Positions 15,418 to 25,105 of a DNA stretch of 64,000 bases are shown here, piece by piece. The first letter of the stretch is position 1. Each line of letters begins with the position of its first letter. The stretch is from Bacillus proteolyticus. Its GTDB lineage: Bacteria; Bacillota; Bacilli; Bacillales; Bacillaceae_G. The stretch spans positions 1 to 64,000 of the forward strand of contig NZ_MACH01000020.1 of assembly GCF_001884065.1 (NCBI RefSeq), written 5' to 3'. Both the position numbers and the translations under genes were made by a program. The notes under the pieces are model-generated. The model saw nothing but the letters and a program-made list of their open reading frames with translations. It was not told the DNA's origin and searched no databases.

Positions 15418-17272
15418 AGATGAGAAACTATCATTTTCAAATATTTTAAAGTCTTTTCATTATTGGCCTGGTTTATTTAAACTTTTATGGGAAACGCACA
15501 GAGGATATTTCTTCTGTGTGCTTACCTTAAATTTTTTAAATGGATTATTACCTGCAGCATTGATTTTGACAATCCAATACCTTGTTAATACAGTACAAAA
15601 CATCTACCAGAATGGGTACAAGGATGATTATTTTACTCATGTTTTACCGTTTTTTATAGCCTTTGCACTAGTTACAATTTTAACGGGTGTTACAGGATCA
15701 GTTTTGGAAACATATAAACAGCTTTACCGAAATCTTCTTTCTAATAAAATCAATGTAAAATTAATAGAAAAAGCAAAAAGATTACCTTATTCCAGTTTCG
15801 AGAACCCAGAAATTTACAATAAACTTCAAAGGGCGCGCCAAGATTCCACATATAAACCATTTGCTATTTTTGAAGAACTTATGGGGATTATAAAAAGTGG
15901 AATAACTGTGATTTCTATTTCCGGTATCTTAATGATTTGGAACTGGCAGTTTACCCTAATTTTAATTCTATTACCACTAATCTCTTCCTGGTCAATCATG
16001 AAAATTGGAAAAGAAATTTTTTTAATTGGTCATAAGCGTGCCGAAGAAACAAGAAAACAATTTTACTACTACTATTTGCTAACGACAGACATCACAGTAA
16101 AAGAAGTGAAATTATTTGGATTGGGCAATTTACTTCTAAAAAATTATTCAAATATGTTCAATCGATTTTATCTGCAAGATAGACGTCTGCTTTTAAAAAA
16201 GATGAGGATTGACCTATTTTTTCAATTAATTAGCGTGGCTTTTGTAATGTTTGTGCAGTTTATGGTGGTTATGGATGCTGTAACAGGGATTATTGCTATT
16301 GGAAGTCTTATCGCTTATTTTCAAGCTGTAAATACTACACAAAAAACATCTAATGAATTAATGTATATGATTTTTAATATGCACCAAAACAATCTTTATA
16401 TGACTCAACTATTCTCATTTTTGGACGTTCCTGAAGAAAGGGATGTTTCAAATAATGGAGACAATACTTATTTAGATAGCATCTCTTTTGAGGAAAAAGG
16501 TATTCGATTTATAAATGTCTCTTTTAAGTATCCTGGTCAAAAAGAGTATACATTAAAAAAAGTGAATTTTCACATAAAACCAGGTGAAACATTGGCTCTT
16601 GTCGGATCTAATGGTTCGGGTAAATCTACGATTGTAAAGTTAATTACAAAACTTTATACGGACTTTGAAGGGATTATTCTATTAGATGGAAAACCCATTC
16701 ATCAATACAGTACAAACGAATGGCAGGATAAGATTAGTGCTATTTTCCAAGACTTTGTTAGATATGAACTAGATGTTAAAGATAATATTGGCTATGGTGA
16801 CTATAAAAAAGCCGATCAAGTAATGGCTATACAAGCTGCTGCTAAAAAATCTGGAGCATTAAAGATGATTAATAGTTTGCCTAACCAAATGGATACACAA
16901 CTTGGGAAAACTTTTGCGAACGGAATTCAGTTATCCGGAGGGCAATGGCAAAGAATCGCCATTTCAAGAGCATACATGAGGGATGCGAGCCTATATATTC
17001 TAGATGAACCTACTGCCGCATTAGATCCAGAAGCAGAAGAAGAGGTTTTTAGAGATTTTAAAGAAATTACAAAGAATTGTATGGGGCTCTTTATATCCCA
17101 TCGGTATTCAACTGTAAGGCATGCTACAAAAATTATGGTCCTCGATAAAGGTAGAGTCGTGGAACTAGGTACTCATAATGAACTATTAAAGATAAAAGGA
17201 ATATACGCAAGACTATTTGAGTTACAAGCTAAAAATTTTATAGATTATTCCAAAATTCAAGTGAATGTTTAA
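15389..17272 (+). CDS. lanT: LanT-type ABC exporter of the modified peptide
   Basis: About 627 residues with a fused transmembrane domain (six helices within residues 30-300) and ATPase domain. Walker A 'GSNGSGKST' is near residue 405, signature 'LSGGQWQR' near 515, Walker B 'ASLYILDEPTAALD', and the H-loop is 'FISHRYST'. There is no N-terminal C39 peptidase domain, as expected for class I LanT, which exports peptide with its leader attached. I place the start at the ATG at 15389, 7 nt after GGAGG; the open frame extends 17 codons upstream. It sits between lanB and lanC in one operon. Confidence 0.92.
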   Translation: MKQILNHTPEDEKLSFSNILKSFHYWPGLFKLLWETHRGYFFCVLTLNFLNGLLPAALILTIQYLVNTVQNIYQNGYKDDYFTHVLPFFIAFALVTILTGVTGSVLETYKQLYRNLLSNKINVKLIEKAKRLPYSSFENPEIYNKLQRARQDSTYKPFAIFEELMGIIKSGITVISISGILMIWNWQFTLILILLPLISSWSIMKIGKEIFLIGHKRAEETRKQFYYYYLLTTDITVKEVKLFGLGNLLLKNYSNMFNRFYLQDRRLLLKKMRIDLFFQLISVAFVMFVQFMVVMDAVTGIIAIGSLIAYFQAVNTTQKTSNELMYMIFNMHQNNLYMTQLFSFLDVPEERDVSNNGDNTYLDSISFEEKGIRFINVSFKYPGQKEYTLKKVNFHIKPGETLALVGSNGSGKSTIVKLITKLYTDFEGIILLDGKPIHQYSTNEWQDKISAIFQDFVRYELDVKDNIGYGDYKKADQVMAIQAAAKKSGALKMINSLPNQMDTQLGKTFANGIQLSGGQWQRIAISRAYMRDASLYILDEPTAALDPEAEEEVFRDFKEITKNCMGLFISHRYSTVRHATKIMVLDKGRVVELGTHNELLKIKGIYARLFELQAKNFIDYSKIQVNV

Positions 17273-17289
17273 TTAGAGAGGAGAAAACT

Positions 17290-18645
17290 ATGCAATTAAC
17301 TACAGAAAAAAAGTCATTTTGGTTACAGGGAATTAGTATTGAAAAAAGAAATAAAGCATTAAAGTTAGTTCGTGATATAGCAGAGCAATTAAAGGATCCG
17401 ATGTATGTAGAAAAAATTGTTATGGAGCCTGATAATATACCAAATGGAGGAACACTTCATCCATGGGACCCCATTACTTTATCCCATGGCTATCCAGGTA
17501 CTATAATGTTATTTGCAGAATTAGATCGACAGTTTCCAAAAGAGGGATGGGATCTTATTGCACATAGTCACTTGGTAGAAATACAAAAGGCAATAGAAAA
17601 ACAAGGTGTGAATAGTATTTCTATGTTTGGCGGTGTTTCTGGTATTGCATATGCGACATCATATGCTTCGCGTAACTATGAAAGATATCACATATTTTTG
17701 CAAAAGTTAAATGAATTTGTACTTTCGCAGTTACATCTTGTATTGAACTACGGGAAAGAAGAATGTGGTGTTCATCCATTTATGTACGATACAATCCAAG
17801 GTGCTACTGGAGTAGGGCGTTATTTGCTGCAAAATATTCAACTTGAATCAAATTTGGAAGCACTCAAACAAATTCTCAATTGTTTTGTTAGTATGTCTAA
17901 TGACATTGAGGTGAATGGAGAAGTTCTACCTGGTTGGTACGTACCGTACACCAATCAGTTTTTGGAAACAGATAAGATACTATTTCCGGATGGGAATTTC
18001 AATTGCGGCCATGCTCATGGAATGCCTGGCCCACTTTCCTTGATGGCGTTGGCTATCGAACAAGGAATTGAAGTTCCTGGACAAAAGCAAGCGATTCGTA
18101 AAATGATAGATTGGCTAATAAAATGGCAAGATGAAGGTTCGTGGCCTGCGAGGCTTAGTTTTAAAGAAGTGGTCAATGACCAATCATACCACGTGTATCC
18201 GAAGCGAAAAGGCTGGTGCTATGGAAATCCAGGAGTAGCAAGAGCTCTCTATCTGGCTGGGAGATCCTTGAAGGATCAGAAGGCCATGAAAATTGCATTA
18301 AGTTCTTATCAAGATACACTTTTACAAAGTGAGGAAGAATGGGATTTATCGTCTCCAACATTTTGTCATGGAAGAGCGGGATTATTACAAATGTCTATTA
18401 GGATGGCAAAAGATGAAGACGGGGAAATATCGATGCAATCCATTACAAAATTAATAGATTATGTAATGGATGCATATGATCCTCAAGCACCATTTGGCTT
18501 TAAAGACTTACAATCCAATGAGCAGACTTCAAACGAGCTAAACAAGGTAGGACTATTGGAAGGTGTAAGTGGTGTACTTTTAACATTATTAAGTCTAAGC
18601 GCAGTAGAGGAACCATGGTGGGACGGAGTATTTCTAATTTCCTAA
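17290..18645 (+). CDS. lanC: LanC lanthionine cyclase
   Basis: 451 residues. The zinc ligands of the family are visible as C310 in 'GWCYGNPG' and C359-H360 in 'TFCHGRAG'. The alpha/alpha-barrel repeat motifs 'LSHGYPGTIMLFAELD', 'SMFGGVSGIAYA', 'NCGHAHGMPGPLSLMALA' and 'GLLEGVSGVLLTLLSL' are present. LanC catalyses addition of Cys thiols to Dha/Dhb to form the Lan/MeLan rings, working with LanB and LanT at the membrane. The ATG at 17290 follows AGAGAGGAG. It lies in the lanBTCD operon, 17 bp after lanT. Confidence 0.95.
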   Translation: MQLTTEKKSFWLQGISIEKRNKALKLVRDIAEQLKDPMYVEKIVMEPDNIPNGGTLHPWDPITLSHGYPGTIMLFAELDRQFPKEGWDLIAHSHLVEIQKAIEKQGVNSISMFGGVSGIAYATSYASRNYERYHIFLQKLNEFVLSQLHLVLNYGKEECGVHPFMYDTIQGATGVGRYLLQNIQLESNLEALKQILNCFVSMSNDIEVNGEVLPGWYVPYTNQFLETDKILFPDGNFNCGHAHGMPGPLSLMALAIEQGIEVPGQKQAIRKMIDWLIKWQDEGSWPARLSFKEVVNDQSYHVYPKRKGWCYGNPGVARALYLAGRSLKDQKAMKIALSSYQDTLLQSEEEWDLSSPTFCHGRAGLLQMSIRMAKDEDGEISMQSITKLIDYVMDAYDPQAPFGFKDLQSNEQTSNELNKVGLLEGVSGVLLTLLSLSAVEEPWWDGVFLIS

Positions 18646-18670
18646 TCAAGAATTGAGAGGATGTTACAGT

Positions 18671-19279
18671 ATGAACCAAATGAATCAATTGCTTAATTCT
18701 AAGAAAATATTAGTAGGAGTAAGCGGCTCTATTGCAGTAGCTGGAATTTTTCAATATTTAGCTATATTGAAAGCGAATTTTAGTGAAGTAAAGGTTATCA
18801 TGACAAAAAGTGCAATAAAACTTATCCCTGCAGAAACCGTGAAATTATATTGTAATGAGGTATTTATCGATGAGGAACTTACCCTAAGTGGTAAACCAGG
18901 TCATGTGGAATTGGCTAGATGGGCAGACTTACTAATGGTATTACCAGCTACAGGAAATACTATTTCAAAAGTAGCTCATGGTTTAGCTGATGATTTATTA
19001 AGTACAGTCATTCTTGCTCATGATAAACCAGTTCTCTTTTTTCCTAATATGAACAAATTAATGTGGGAGAAAAAAGTAGTTCAGAATAATGTTAAACTTT
19101 TAAAAGAATATGATCATATAGTGATTCCGCCTTTGAAAACAACAGCTTTTGAAATTGCGACTATGTCTTTGAAACCGAACTATGTTTTACCTAATAATCA
19201 AGAAGTATTGCATATACTCTTTAAGGAATTTGAGAAAAGAAAGTCAGTAACTGTACATGAAACGGTTGAAATGTACTAA
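18671..19279 (+). CDS. lanD: LanD (EpiD-like) peptidyl-cysteine decarboxylase
   Basis: 202 residues in the HFCD flavoprotein family. H78 (GKPGHVEL) matches the EpiD catalytic His; 'LPATGNTISKVAHG' corresponds to PASANT and 'FFPNMNKLMW' to the PNMN substrate-clamp motif. EpiD-type enzymes oxidatively decarboxylate a C-terminal Cys to an enethiol, which cyclises to S-aminovinylcysteine. The LanA C-terminus, SFCC, fits the hydrophobic-small-Cys rule for EpiD (YCC in epidermin). I chose the ATG at 18671, after AGAGGA, rather than the upstream TTG. It closes the biosynthetic operon and a terminator follows. Confidence 0.93.
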   Translation: MNQMNQLLNSKKILVGVSGSIAVAGIFQYLAILKANFSEVKVIMTKSAIKLIPAETVKLYCNEVFIDEELTLSGKPGHVELARWADLLMVLPATGNTISKVAHGLADDLLSTVILAHDKPVLFFPNMNKLMWEKKVVQNNVKLLKEYDHIVIPPLKTTAFEIATMSLKPNYVLPNNQEVLHILFKEFEKRKSVTVHETVEMY

Positions 19280-19305
19280 AACTCACATTTTTGTGAGTTT
19301 TTTTC
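19279..19305 (+). terminator. Terminator after lanD
   Basis: AAACTCACA pairs with TGTGAGTTT over a 4-nt loop, followed by T's. It separates the biosynthetic genes from the immunity genes, which probably have their own promoter. Confidence 0.75.
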
Positions 19306-19352
19306 TTTTCTTTATTCTTTTCTTTATTTTTTTTCTTTTCTTTATTTTTTTT
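19298..19352 (+). repeat. Pyrimidine tract with repeated TTCTTTTCTTTATT unit
   Basis: After the lanD hairpin the + strand is almost pure T/C/A-poor sequence in which TTCTTTTCTTTATT recurs about three times. No gene fits. It may arise from slippage, and it lies exactly where a promoter for the immunity genes would be expected. Confidence 0.6.
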
Positions 19353-19394
19353 TAATATTTGTCTTCTATATTAGTCCATAAGGAGGGATTTTAT

Positions 19395-20129
19395 ATGAAT
19401 AATGAAATAGTTTTAGAAGCAAATCACTTAACAAAAACTGTAGGTGGCAAGACAATAGTAAATGATTTTTCAACTAAAATATATAAAGGAGATATTTGTG
19501 GTTTTCTGGGGCCGAATGGGGCAGGAAAAACAACTGTTATGCGTATGTTTACAGGATTAATTCGCCCGACAAAAGGAGTCATAAAAATAAGTGGTCAAGA
19601 TGTAAATCAAAATAGACAACAGGCTTTGATGAATATGGGCGCAATTATCGAATCACCAATATTCTTCCCATATATGACGGGTAGAAAAATGCTACAAAAT
19701 TTAGCGAGATTATACCCTGCTCTTTCTCGAAAGGAACAATTGGAACAAGTAGAAGCAATACTATCTATTGTAAGGTTAACTGACGATGCAGATGTGAAAA
19801 TTAAAAATTATTCATTAGGAATGAGACAGCGACTCGGGATTGCACAAGCTCTTCTAGGTGATCCAGATGTTATTTTATTAGATGAGCCAGCCAATGGTCT
19901 GGATCCTATGGGCATGAGAGAGCTAAGGGAATTAATTCTTGAACTTCGTGAAAAGAAAAATTTAACCTTTTTTATTTCAAGCCATTTACTAGATGAAATT
20001 CAGCAAATGTGTGACCGCCTTGTCATAATTAGAAATGGAAAGCTTATCACCCAAGGAAGGAAAGAAGAGTTAATTACAGATCCAACAAAAAGGTTGGAAG
20101 ATGTGTTTGTGGAGATGATGACATCATGA
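19395..20129 (+). CDS. lanF: LanF immunity ABC transporter ATPase
   Basis: 244 residues. Walker A 'GPNGAGKTT', signature 'YSLGMRQRLGIAQALL', Walker B 'VILLDEPANGLDPMG' and H-loop 'FISSHLLDE' are intact. This is the BcrA/NisF-type subfamily. With the next two membrane proteins it would pump the lantibiotic from the cell membrane back to the outside. I set the start at the ATG at 19395, 7 nt after AGGAGGG. It overlaps lanE by ATGA. No LanI-type immunity lipoprotein is seen nearby. Confidence 0.9.
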   Translation: MNNEIVLEANHLTKTVGGKTIVNDFSTKIYKGDICGFLGPNGAGKTTVMRMFTGLIRPTKGVIKISGQDVNQNRQQALMNMGAIIESPIFFPYMTGRKMLQNLARLYPALSRKEQLEQVEAILSIVRLTDDADVKIKNYSLGMRQRLGIAQALLGDPDVILLDEPANGLDPMGMRELRELILELREKKNLTFFISSHLLDEIQQMCDRLVIIRNGKLITQGRKEELITDPTKRLEDVFVEMMTS

Positions 20130-20956
20130 GGGGGCTTTTTATTTCTGAATTTGAAAGGCTTTGGACGCAAAAAATAACTTGGATAATCTTGTTTTTCTTA
20201 CCTTTAATGGTAGTTGCGTCAGTTAAATATTATCTAAACTGGAATCAACATACTTCTCCTGGAAGACCAGATTACGTTACTGCTTTAAATTTTCCTATAA
20301 TAAGTATTTCTGAGCATCTTGTGGTTTCGTTTAATATTATTGCTATAATACTGATTTCTACTGTTATAGCGCATGAAGTAGAAAATGGACAATTAAGAAT
20401 GATTTTGATTCGTCCATTTTCTACCTCACAACTTTTTGTAGCTAAGCTTGCTACTATATTAACTACCATGTTCCTATATTTAACTTTGTTTTGGATTTTT
20501 AATTCCATAGCAGGCTATTTATTCTTTCCAAAAGTAGATACATTAATAACATTTATAGATGAAACCAAGGTTTCTATTGCAGGGGCGATACTATATAACT
20601 TAAAGTATTTCTTTGCATGTTTCATTACTATGATTTGTATTGTTTCTGTATTTACATTAATAGGGGCGTTAAGTAGAAGTACGATGATTACTCTTGGATC
20701 AGGGGTGGCCTTTATTTTCTTTGCTATTGCAATTCCACAGATTTTAGAATTCTCTAGCCAAACGATAATTAGCGCTAATACTGTACTACATCTTATGTAC
20801 ATGTCAATCGTTAAAATTCAGCATACAGGTATAGCGTTTCTACTTTCATCAAGTAATAGTATAAATATTTACATTGTTATAGTGGAAGCGATTTATATTT
20901 TCCTATTTGGAGTGTTCGCATACTTGTCATTTGTGAAAAGAGATTATTTTATTTGA
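20126..20956 (+). CDS. lanE: LanE immunity transporter permease
   Basis: 276 residues with about six hydrophobic helices. The opening 'MRGLFISEFERLWTQK' and 'LIRPFSTSQLFVAK' are typical of ABC-2/NisE-type permeases. It starts in the ATGA overlap with lanF, so translation is coupled. It shares its first residues and overall layout with the following permease, suggesting a duplicated pair that forms a heterodimer. The substrate is inferred from the lantibiotic cluster. Confidence 0.85.
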   Translation: MRGLFISEFERLWTQKITWIILFFLPLMVVASVKYYLNWNQHTSPGRPDYVTALNFPIISISEHLVVSFNIIAIILISTVIAHEVENGQLRMILIRPFSTSQLFVAKLATILTTMFLYLTLFWIFNSIAGYLFFPKVDTLITFIDETKVSIAGAILYNLKYFFACFITMICIVSVFTLIGALSRSTMITLGSGVAFIFFAIAIPQILEFSSQTIISANTVLHLMYMSIVKIQHTGIAFLLSSSNSINIYIVIVEAIYIFLFGVFAYLSFVKRDYFI

Positions 20957-20975
20957 AAACTAGGAGGGAGTTCAA

Positions 20976-21734
20976 TTGAAAGCATTAGTTATAAGTGAAT
21001 GGGAACGACTATGGAATCAGAAAAAAAGTAAATGGATGTTGGGGATTTTTACTGTTATTGTTTTTCTTCAAGCTTGGTTTTTGAAGTACTATGGGGTTGG
21101 GATTTATAATGATGGGCAACAAGTGCCACTAAATTCTTGGAATTTTTCATGGTTTTTATTAAAGGAATCTTCTTTCTTAATTACTTTGATTTTCATGCCT
21201 GTATGTTTCTTGAATAGCTTAAATGTAGAATACAACTCAGGAGCATATCGTCTATTTTTAATTAGGCCTTTTCAACGATTCACCTTTCTTATGTCAAAAT
21301 GGTTTTCTCTTTCTGTAATGGTATTACTCTACTTATTTGTTGTTCTTTTTATTGGCATAGTACTTGGGTTGGTGTTTTTTAAAGCAGATGATGCTTTTAC
21401 TTTCTACGGTCAACAAAAGACCTCTATAGAAGCAATATTCTATACGGTACAAGTATATGGATTGTTTTTTGTTATTCAAATGTGTGGTTTAGCTATTGCT
21501 AGTTTAATAAGTATCATAATTTCAAATGCAGTTATTAGCTTTTTCCTTCTGATTGGAATTTACATCGGCTGCTTGTACATAAGTCAGTTATCGTTCTTTT
21601 TATTATCCGTTCAAAGTATCTTCCGTGCTCTCAGCACAGGAAGTAACACTTTATACGTCCTGATTCTAGGTATCATGATTATTAGTGTTAGCGTTTGTAT
21701 AAGCATTTGGAATAAAAAAGAATTTACATGTTAA
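20976..21734 (+). CDS. lanG: LanG immunity transporter permease
   Basis: 252 residues with about six helices. The start is TTG at 20976, preceded at 6-nt spacing by AGGAGGG. It begins 'MKALVISEWERLWNQKKSK' and contains 'LIRPFQRFTFLMSKWF', parallel to the preceding LanE. It is the second permease subunit of the LanFEG complex. It ends 25 bp before the next ABC gene, so one transcript may carry both immunity systems. Confidence 0.85.
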   Translation: MKALVISEWERLWNQKKSKWMLGIFTVIVFLQAWFLKYYGVGIYNDGQQVPLNSWNFSWFLLKESSFLITLIFMPVCFLNSLNVEYNSGAYRLFLIRPFQRFTFLMSKWFSLSVMVLLYLFVVLFIGIVLGLVFFKADDAFTFYGQQKTSIEAIFYTVQVYGLFFVIQMCGLAIASLISIIISNAVISFFLLIGIYIGCLYISQLSFFLLSVQSIFRALSTGSNTLYVLILGIMIISVSVCISIWNKKEFTC

Positions 21735-21759
21735 TAAAAGGATAGAAGGGAGGTTTACC

Positions 21760-22539
21760 ATGATTATGTTAGAAGCTAAAGGAATTGAGAAAGTTTATAA
21801 AACTAATTTCCAAGAATATCCAGTTTTAAATAATGTCAACTTAACTGTTCATGAAGGAGATTTTGTAGGGATTATGGGACCTTCAGGGAGTGGAAAGTCT
21901 ACACTTTTAAATGTGCTTTCCTCTCTTGATTTTCCTTCAAATGGAGAAATTACAATTAAGGGACAGAATTTAACTAACATGAATAGTGATCAATTAAGCA
22001 ATTATCGTCGTGAAAATATTGGTTTTATTTTTCAAAATTACAATTTGTTAGATCACTTAACAATTGAAGAAAATATTCTTCTACCCGCAGCTTTAAGAAT
22101 GGGGAGCAAAAAGGGTGTTAGGGATAAACTCGAAACATTAGTGAATGAACTAAATATTGAACCGCTTTTGCCAAAGTATCCCTATGAAATCTCTGGGGGA
22201 CAACAGCAAAGAGCTGCTATTATTCGTTCGTTAATTAACGATCCTTATCTGTTATTTGCTGATGAACCGACGGGAAATCTAGATTCAAAATCTGCTTATG
22301 ATGTATTGAATATACTAAAAACATTGAATGAAACACATAAATCAACAATCTTAATGGTAACTCACGACTCTGTAGCTGCTAGTTTTTGCAACAGGGTCAT
22401 ATTTTTGAAAGATGGCAAGATTGTTCATGAGATGCAACGTTCCCATGAAGAAAAGCAATTCAGTTTCAATCAACGTATACTACTCTATATATCTAAAGAA
22501 GTGGGGGAGAATGATGTCAATATTTTCACTCGCACTTAA
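21760..22539 (+). CDS. BceA-type ABC transporter ATPase
   Basis: 259 residues. Walker A 'GPSGSGKST', Q-loop 'FIFQNYNLLDHLT', signature 'SGGQQQRAAIIRSL' and Walker B 'LLFADEPTGNLD' put it in the MacB/BceA (FtsE-like) subfamily. Bce transporters free cell-wall lipid targets from antimicrobial peptides and also relay the signal to a cognate kinase. The ATG at 21760 follows GGGAGG. Its 3' end overlaps the permease gene by 26 nt. Confidence 0.9.
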   Translation: MIMLEAKGIEKVYKTNFQEYPVLNNVNLTVHEGDFVGIMGPSGSGKSTLLNVLSSLDFPSNGEITIKGQNLTNMNSDQLSNYRRENIGFIFQNYNLLDHLTIEENILLPAALRMGSKKGVRDKLETLVNELNIEPLLPKYPYEISGGQQQRAAIIRSLINDPYLLFADEPTGNLDSKSAYDVLNILKTLNETHKSTILMVTHDSVAASFCNRVIFLKDGKIVHEMQRSHEEKQFSFNQRILLYISKEVGENDVNIFTRT

Positions 22540-24361
22540 AAATATAACTCGCAATCTTTCACTGTATATAGTGTATCTTGTAAGTTGTATTCTATCAGTT
22601 ACGATTTTTTATATGTACGCAGCATTTCTTTCATATCCAAAAGTTTCTGGAATAGAGCAACTGTTAATTGCGTGTGAATTCATCATCTTGCTATTTTCAT
22701 GCTTTTTCATTTCATATTCTTATGACCATTTTCTTACTGAACGGAAAAAGGAAATTGGTATTTGGAAAACATTCGGAGCTTCAAAAAAACAATTATTTAT
22801 TATCATAGTTTTAGAAAATTCGATAATTGGAGCAATTTCTATCTTAATTGGGATTATGATTGGTATAGTACTATCCAAAAGCTTTTTTGATTTCATCGGG
22901 AAATCGCTCTTCTTAAGCGAGTCATTTTCCTATTTCTTCTCTCCAATTGCTACTTTTTTTACAGTTATTTTGTTTGGAGTTCTGTTCTTTTTTGTTTCAT
23001 TGCGTAGTTATTATAAAATCGGACGCATTTCTGTTTTGGAATTATTTCAAGAGACAAGAAAACCAAAGGATTTACCTAGGTTTTCAAAGAAGAAATTCAT
23101 TATTTCCCTGTTAATTTTGGTTATTTCTTATGTTTTTATCCTTAATGCATCTTTACCCGTACTATTATTCTCTTTTCTACCTGTAGCTACTCTTTTATTA
23201 TTAGGAACGTACCTTTTTTGTTCGCACGGATTAGTAGGGACTGTATCCTATTTAATCAATAAAGAAAAAAAGCATTTAAATGGCATTCGAATGCTAATAT
23301 TTATAAGTCTAAGGAAAAAACTTTATTATAATGCTAAAATTATCTTCCTTGTTTCAATACTCTTATCAATGATAATGATATTAATCAGCTCCATATATTT
23401 ATATTCAGAGTTGAATGATCAAAGAATGCGAAATAGCCACCCACAGCCAGCTATATTTATTGTTGATAAAAAACAAGAGAATACACTAGAATCTGCTTTA
23501 GAGAAAAACTTCAAAGGAGAGGTTGAGGGATTTCATAAGAAAAAATGGGAAGGTATATTACTGAATTCATCAAAGGGAGAAGGTAAAACCTTTATACTAC
23601 AAACAGATTCATTCTTTATAAAGGACTGGACAGAAACAAAAAAAGATAACCTGTTATTTAGTAAAAAAAATGAGAATATCGATAAGTTGTATATCCAAAC
23701 AAATAACGGTAATACAAAATTGATAGTAAAAAATATGGTCGAAAAACAGGCGATTAACTCGGTATCTTGGATAGATAATGTAGCTTTTGTACCAGCAGAT
23801 ACTTTTAATGAATTAGAGAAGGGATCATTACCTACTCAACATGTTTCATTTTACACATTAGATTTCAAGGAAAATAATAAGGGTTATAGTGCACTAAAAA
23901 AATTATTTGAGACACTCCCTTTAGAGATAAAGGAACAGTCCAGTGTTCGTCTTCTACATTATGAAAATACAGTTCAATTAACTTCAGTTTTATGGATAAT
24001 AGCATTATTTATCGGTTTTATCTTGTTAATTGCTTTATCCAGTCTTCTTTGGTTTAAGTTATATGAAGATATATCTAATGATAGAAAAATATTTCACTCT
24101 TTAAGAAAAATTGGTTTGAATTTCAATGAAATAAAAAAAACATTAAGGGTTCAAATTGCTATAATTTTCTTTGTACCAATTATTCTGGGGGGGGTAAATC
24201 TGTTTATAGCAATCTATGCCTTGCAAAATATATTGGGAGGAATTAAAATTTACTCAATAATATTAATATTTTTTATTTTCTTAGTCTTCCAATTGATATT
24301 TTTCTTCATTTCAAACCACTATTACTATAAAAAAGTTGTTCATGAAAAGAATATTAATTAA
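22514..24361 (+). CDS. BceB-type FtsX-like permease
   Basis: About 615 residues. The N-terminal 'MSIFSLALKNITRNLSLYIVYLVSC' and 'LTERKKEIGIWKTFGASKKQLFIII' are typical of BceB permeases. About ten helices are predicted, with one large extracellular domain (residues about 285-485, after 'YLYSELNDQRMRNSHPQPAI') between helices 7 and 8, the drug-sensing feature of the family. I start it at the ATG at 22514, just after GGGGGAG; the open frame continues upstream inside the ATPase gene. It is a second layer of lantibiotic resistance beside LanFEG. Confidence 0.87.
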   Translation: MSIFSLALKNITRNLSLYIVYLVSCILSVTIFYMYAAFLSYPKVSGIEQLLIACEFIILLFSCFFISYSYDHFLTERKKEIGIWKTFGASKKQLFIIIVLENSIIGAISILIGIMIGIVLSKSFFDFIGKSLFLSESFSYFFSPIATFFTVILFGVLFFFVSLRSYYKIGRISVLELFQETRKPKDLPRFSKKKFIISLLILVISYVFILNASLPVLLFSFLPVATLLLLGTYLFCSHGLVGTVSYLINKEKKHLNGIRMLIFISLRKKLYYNAKIIFLVSILLSMIMILISSIYLYSELNDQRMRNSHPQPAIFIVDKKQENTLESALEKNFKGEVEGFHKKKWEGILLNSSKGEGKTFILQTDSFFIKDWTETKKDNLLFSKKNENIDKLYIQTNNGNTKLIVKNMVEKQAINSVSWIDNVAFVPADTFNELEKGSLPTQHVSFYTLDFKENNKGYSALKKLFETLPLEIKEQSSVRLLHYENTVQLTSVLWIIALFIGFILLIALSSLLWFKLYEDISNDRKIFHSLRKIGLNFNEIKKTLRVQIAIIFFVPIILGGVNLFIAIYALQNILGGIKIYSIILIFFIFLVFQLIFFFISNHYYYKKVVHEKNIN

Positions 24362-24424
24362 CAAGAAAATATATTTTACAAAATAATAAGATTTTTAATC
24401 TAAATTAGAAAGGAGTGTTTTTTT

Positions 24425-25105
24425 ATGAATGGAACGATTCTTGTTGTAGATGATGAGTCAGAAATTGTAGATGTACTCTCTGATATATTCTCTGATCGTG
24501 ATTATAAAGTTCTCAAGGCCTACAATGGAGAACAAGCGCTAGATCATTTAAAAACACAAGTTGATTTAGTCATTTTAGATATTATGATGCCTAAAATGGA
24601 CGGTTTTGAATTTTGTAAGGTCGTTCGTGAACAAATAAAATGCCCGATTCTATTTTTGAGTGCTAAACATTCAGAAATAGATAAAGTAAAAGGCTTTACT
24701 TTTGGTGGAGATGACTATATTACAAAACCATTCCAAGTTAAGGAGCTAATTGCACGTGTTGAGGCCCACTTGAGGCGTGAGAAAAGAGAACGTGTAAACT
24801 TGCAAAATCAACGTTTCTTAGGAAACTTGACCATTAACTATTCACAGCATGATGTTTTCATTGATGGAGTAAAAATAGATGTAACGAGTAAAGAGTTTAA
24901 AATATTAGAGCTTTTAACGGTAAATCTAGGGCAAATCTTTTCTAAGGAACAAATTTATGAAAAAATTTGGGGGCTGGATGCAGTTGGGGATCTCAATACA
25001 ATAATAGTACATATTAATAACTTAAGAGCTAAGTTAAGTTTAGGTATGTCAACTTACCATATTAAAACCGTATGGGGAGTTGGCTATAAGTTGGAGAAAT
25101 GTTAA
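24425..25105 (+). CDS. OmpR-type response regulator of the Bce-like module
   Basis: 226 residues. The receiver has the acidic pocket (VVDDESE), phosphoacceptor D52 (LVILDIMMPKMDG) and K in 'DDYITKPF'. A C-terminal winged helix follows (LTINYSQHDVFIDGVKIDVTSKEFKILELL..VWGVGYKLEKC). The gene is 63 bp after the permease and overlaps the kinase gene at TAATG. It should control the immunity/transport genes in response to the lantibiotic or cell-wall stress, or serve as the LanR of the cluster; sequence alone does not decide. Confidence 0.88.
   Translation: MNGTILVVDDESEIVDVLSDIFSDRDYKVLKAYNGEQALDHLKTQVDLVILDIMMPKMDGFEFCKVVREQIKCPILFLSAKHSEIDKVKGFTFGGDDYITKPFQVKELIARVEAHLRREKRERVNLQNQRFLGNLTINYSQHDVFIDGVKIDVTSKEFKILELLTVNLGQIFSKEQIYEKIWGLDAVGDLNTIIVHINNLRAKLSLGMSTYHIKTVWGVGYKLEKC

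Noticed and set aside
19298-19352. Short repeats as a CRISPR-like array
   Set aside because: Low-complexity pyrimidine tract without unique spacers or cas genes.
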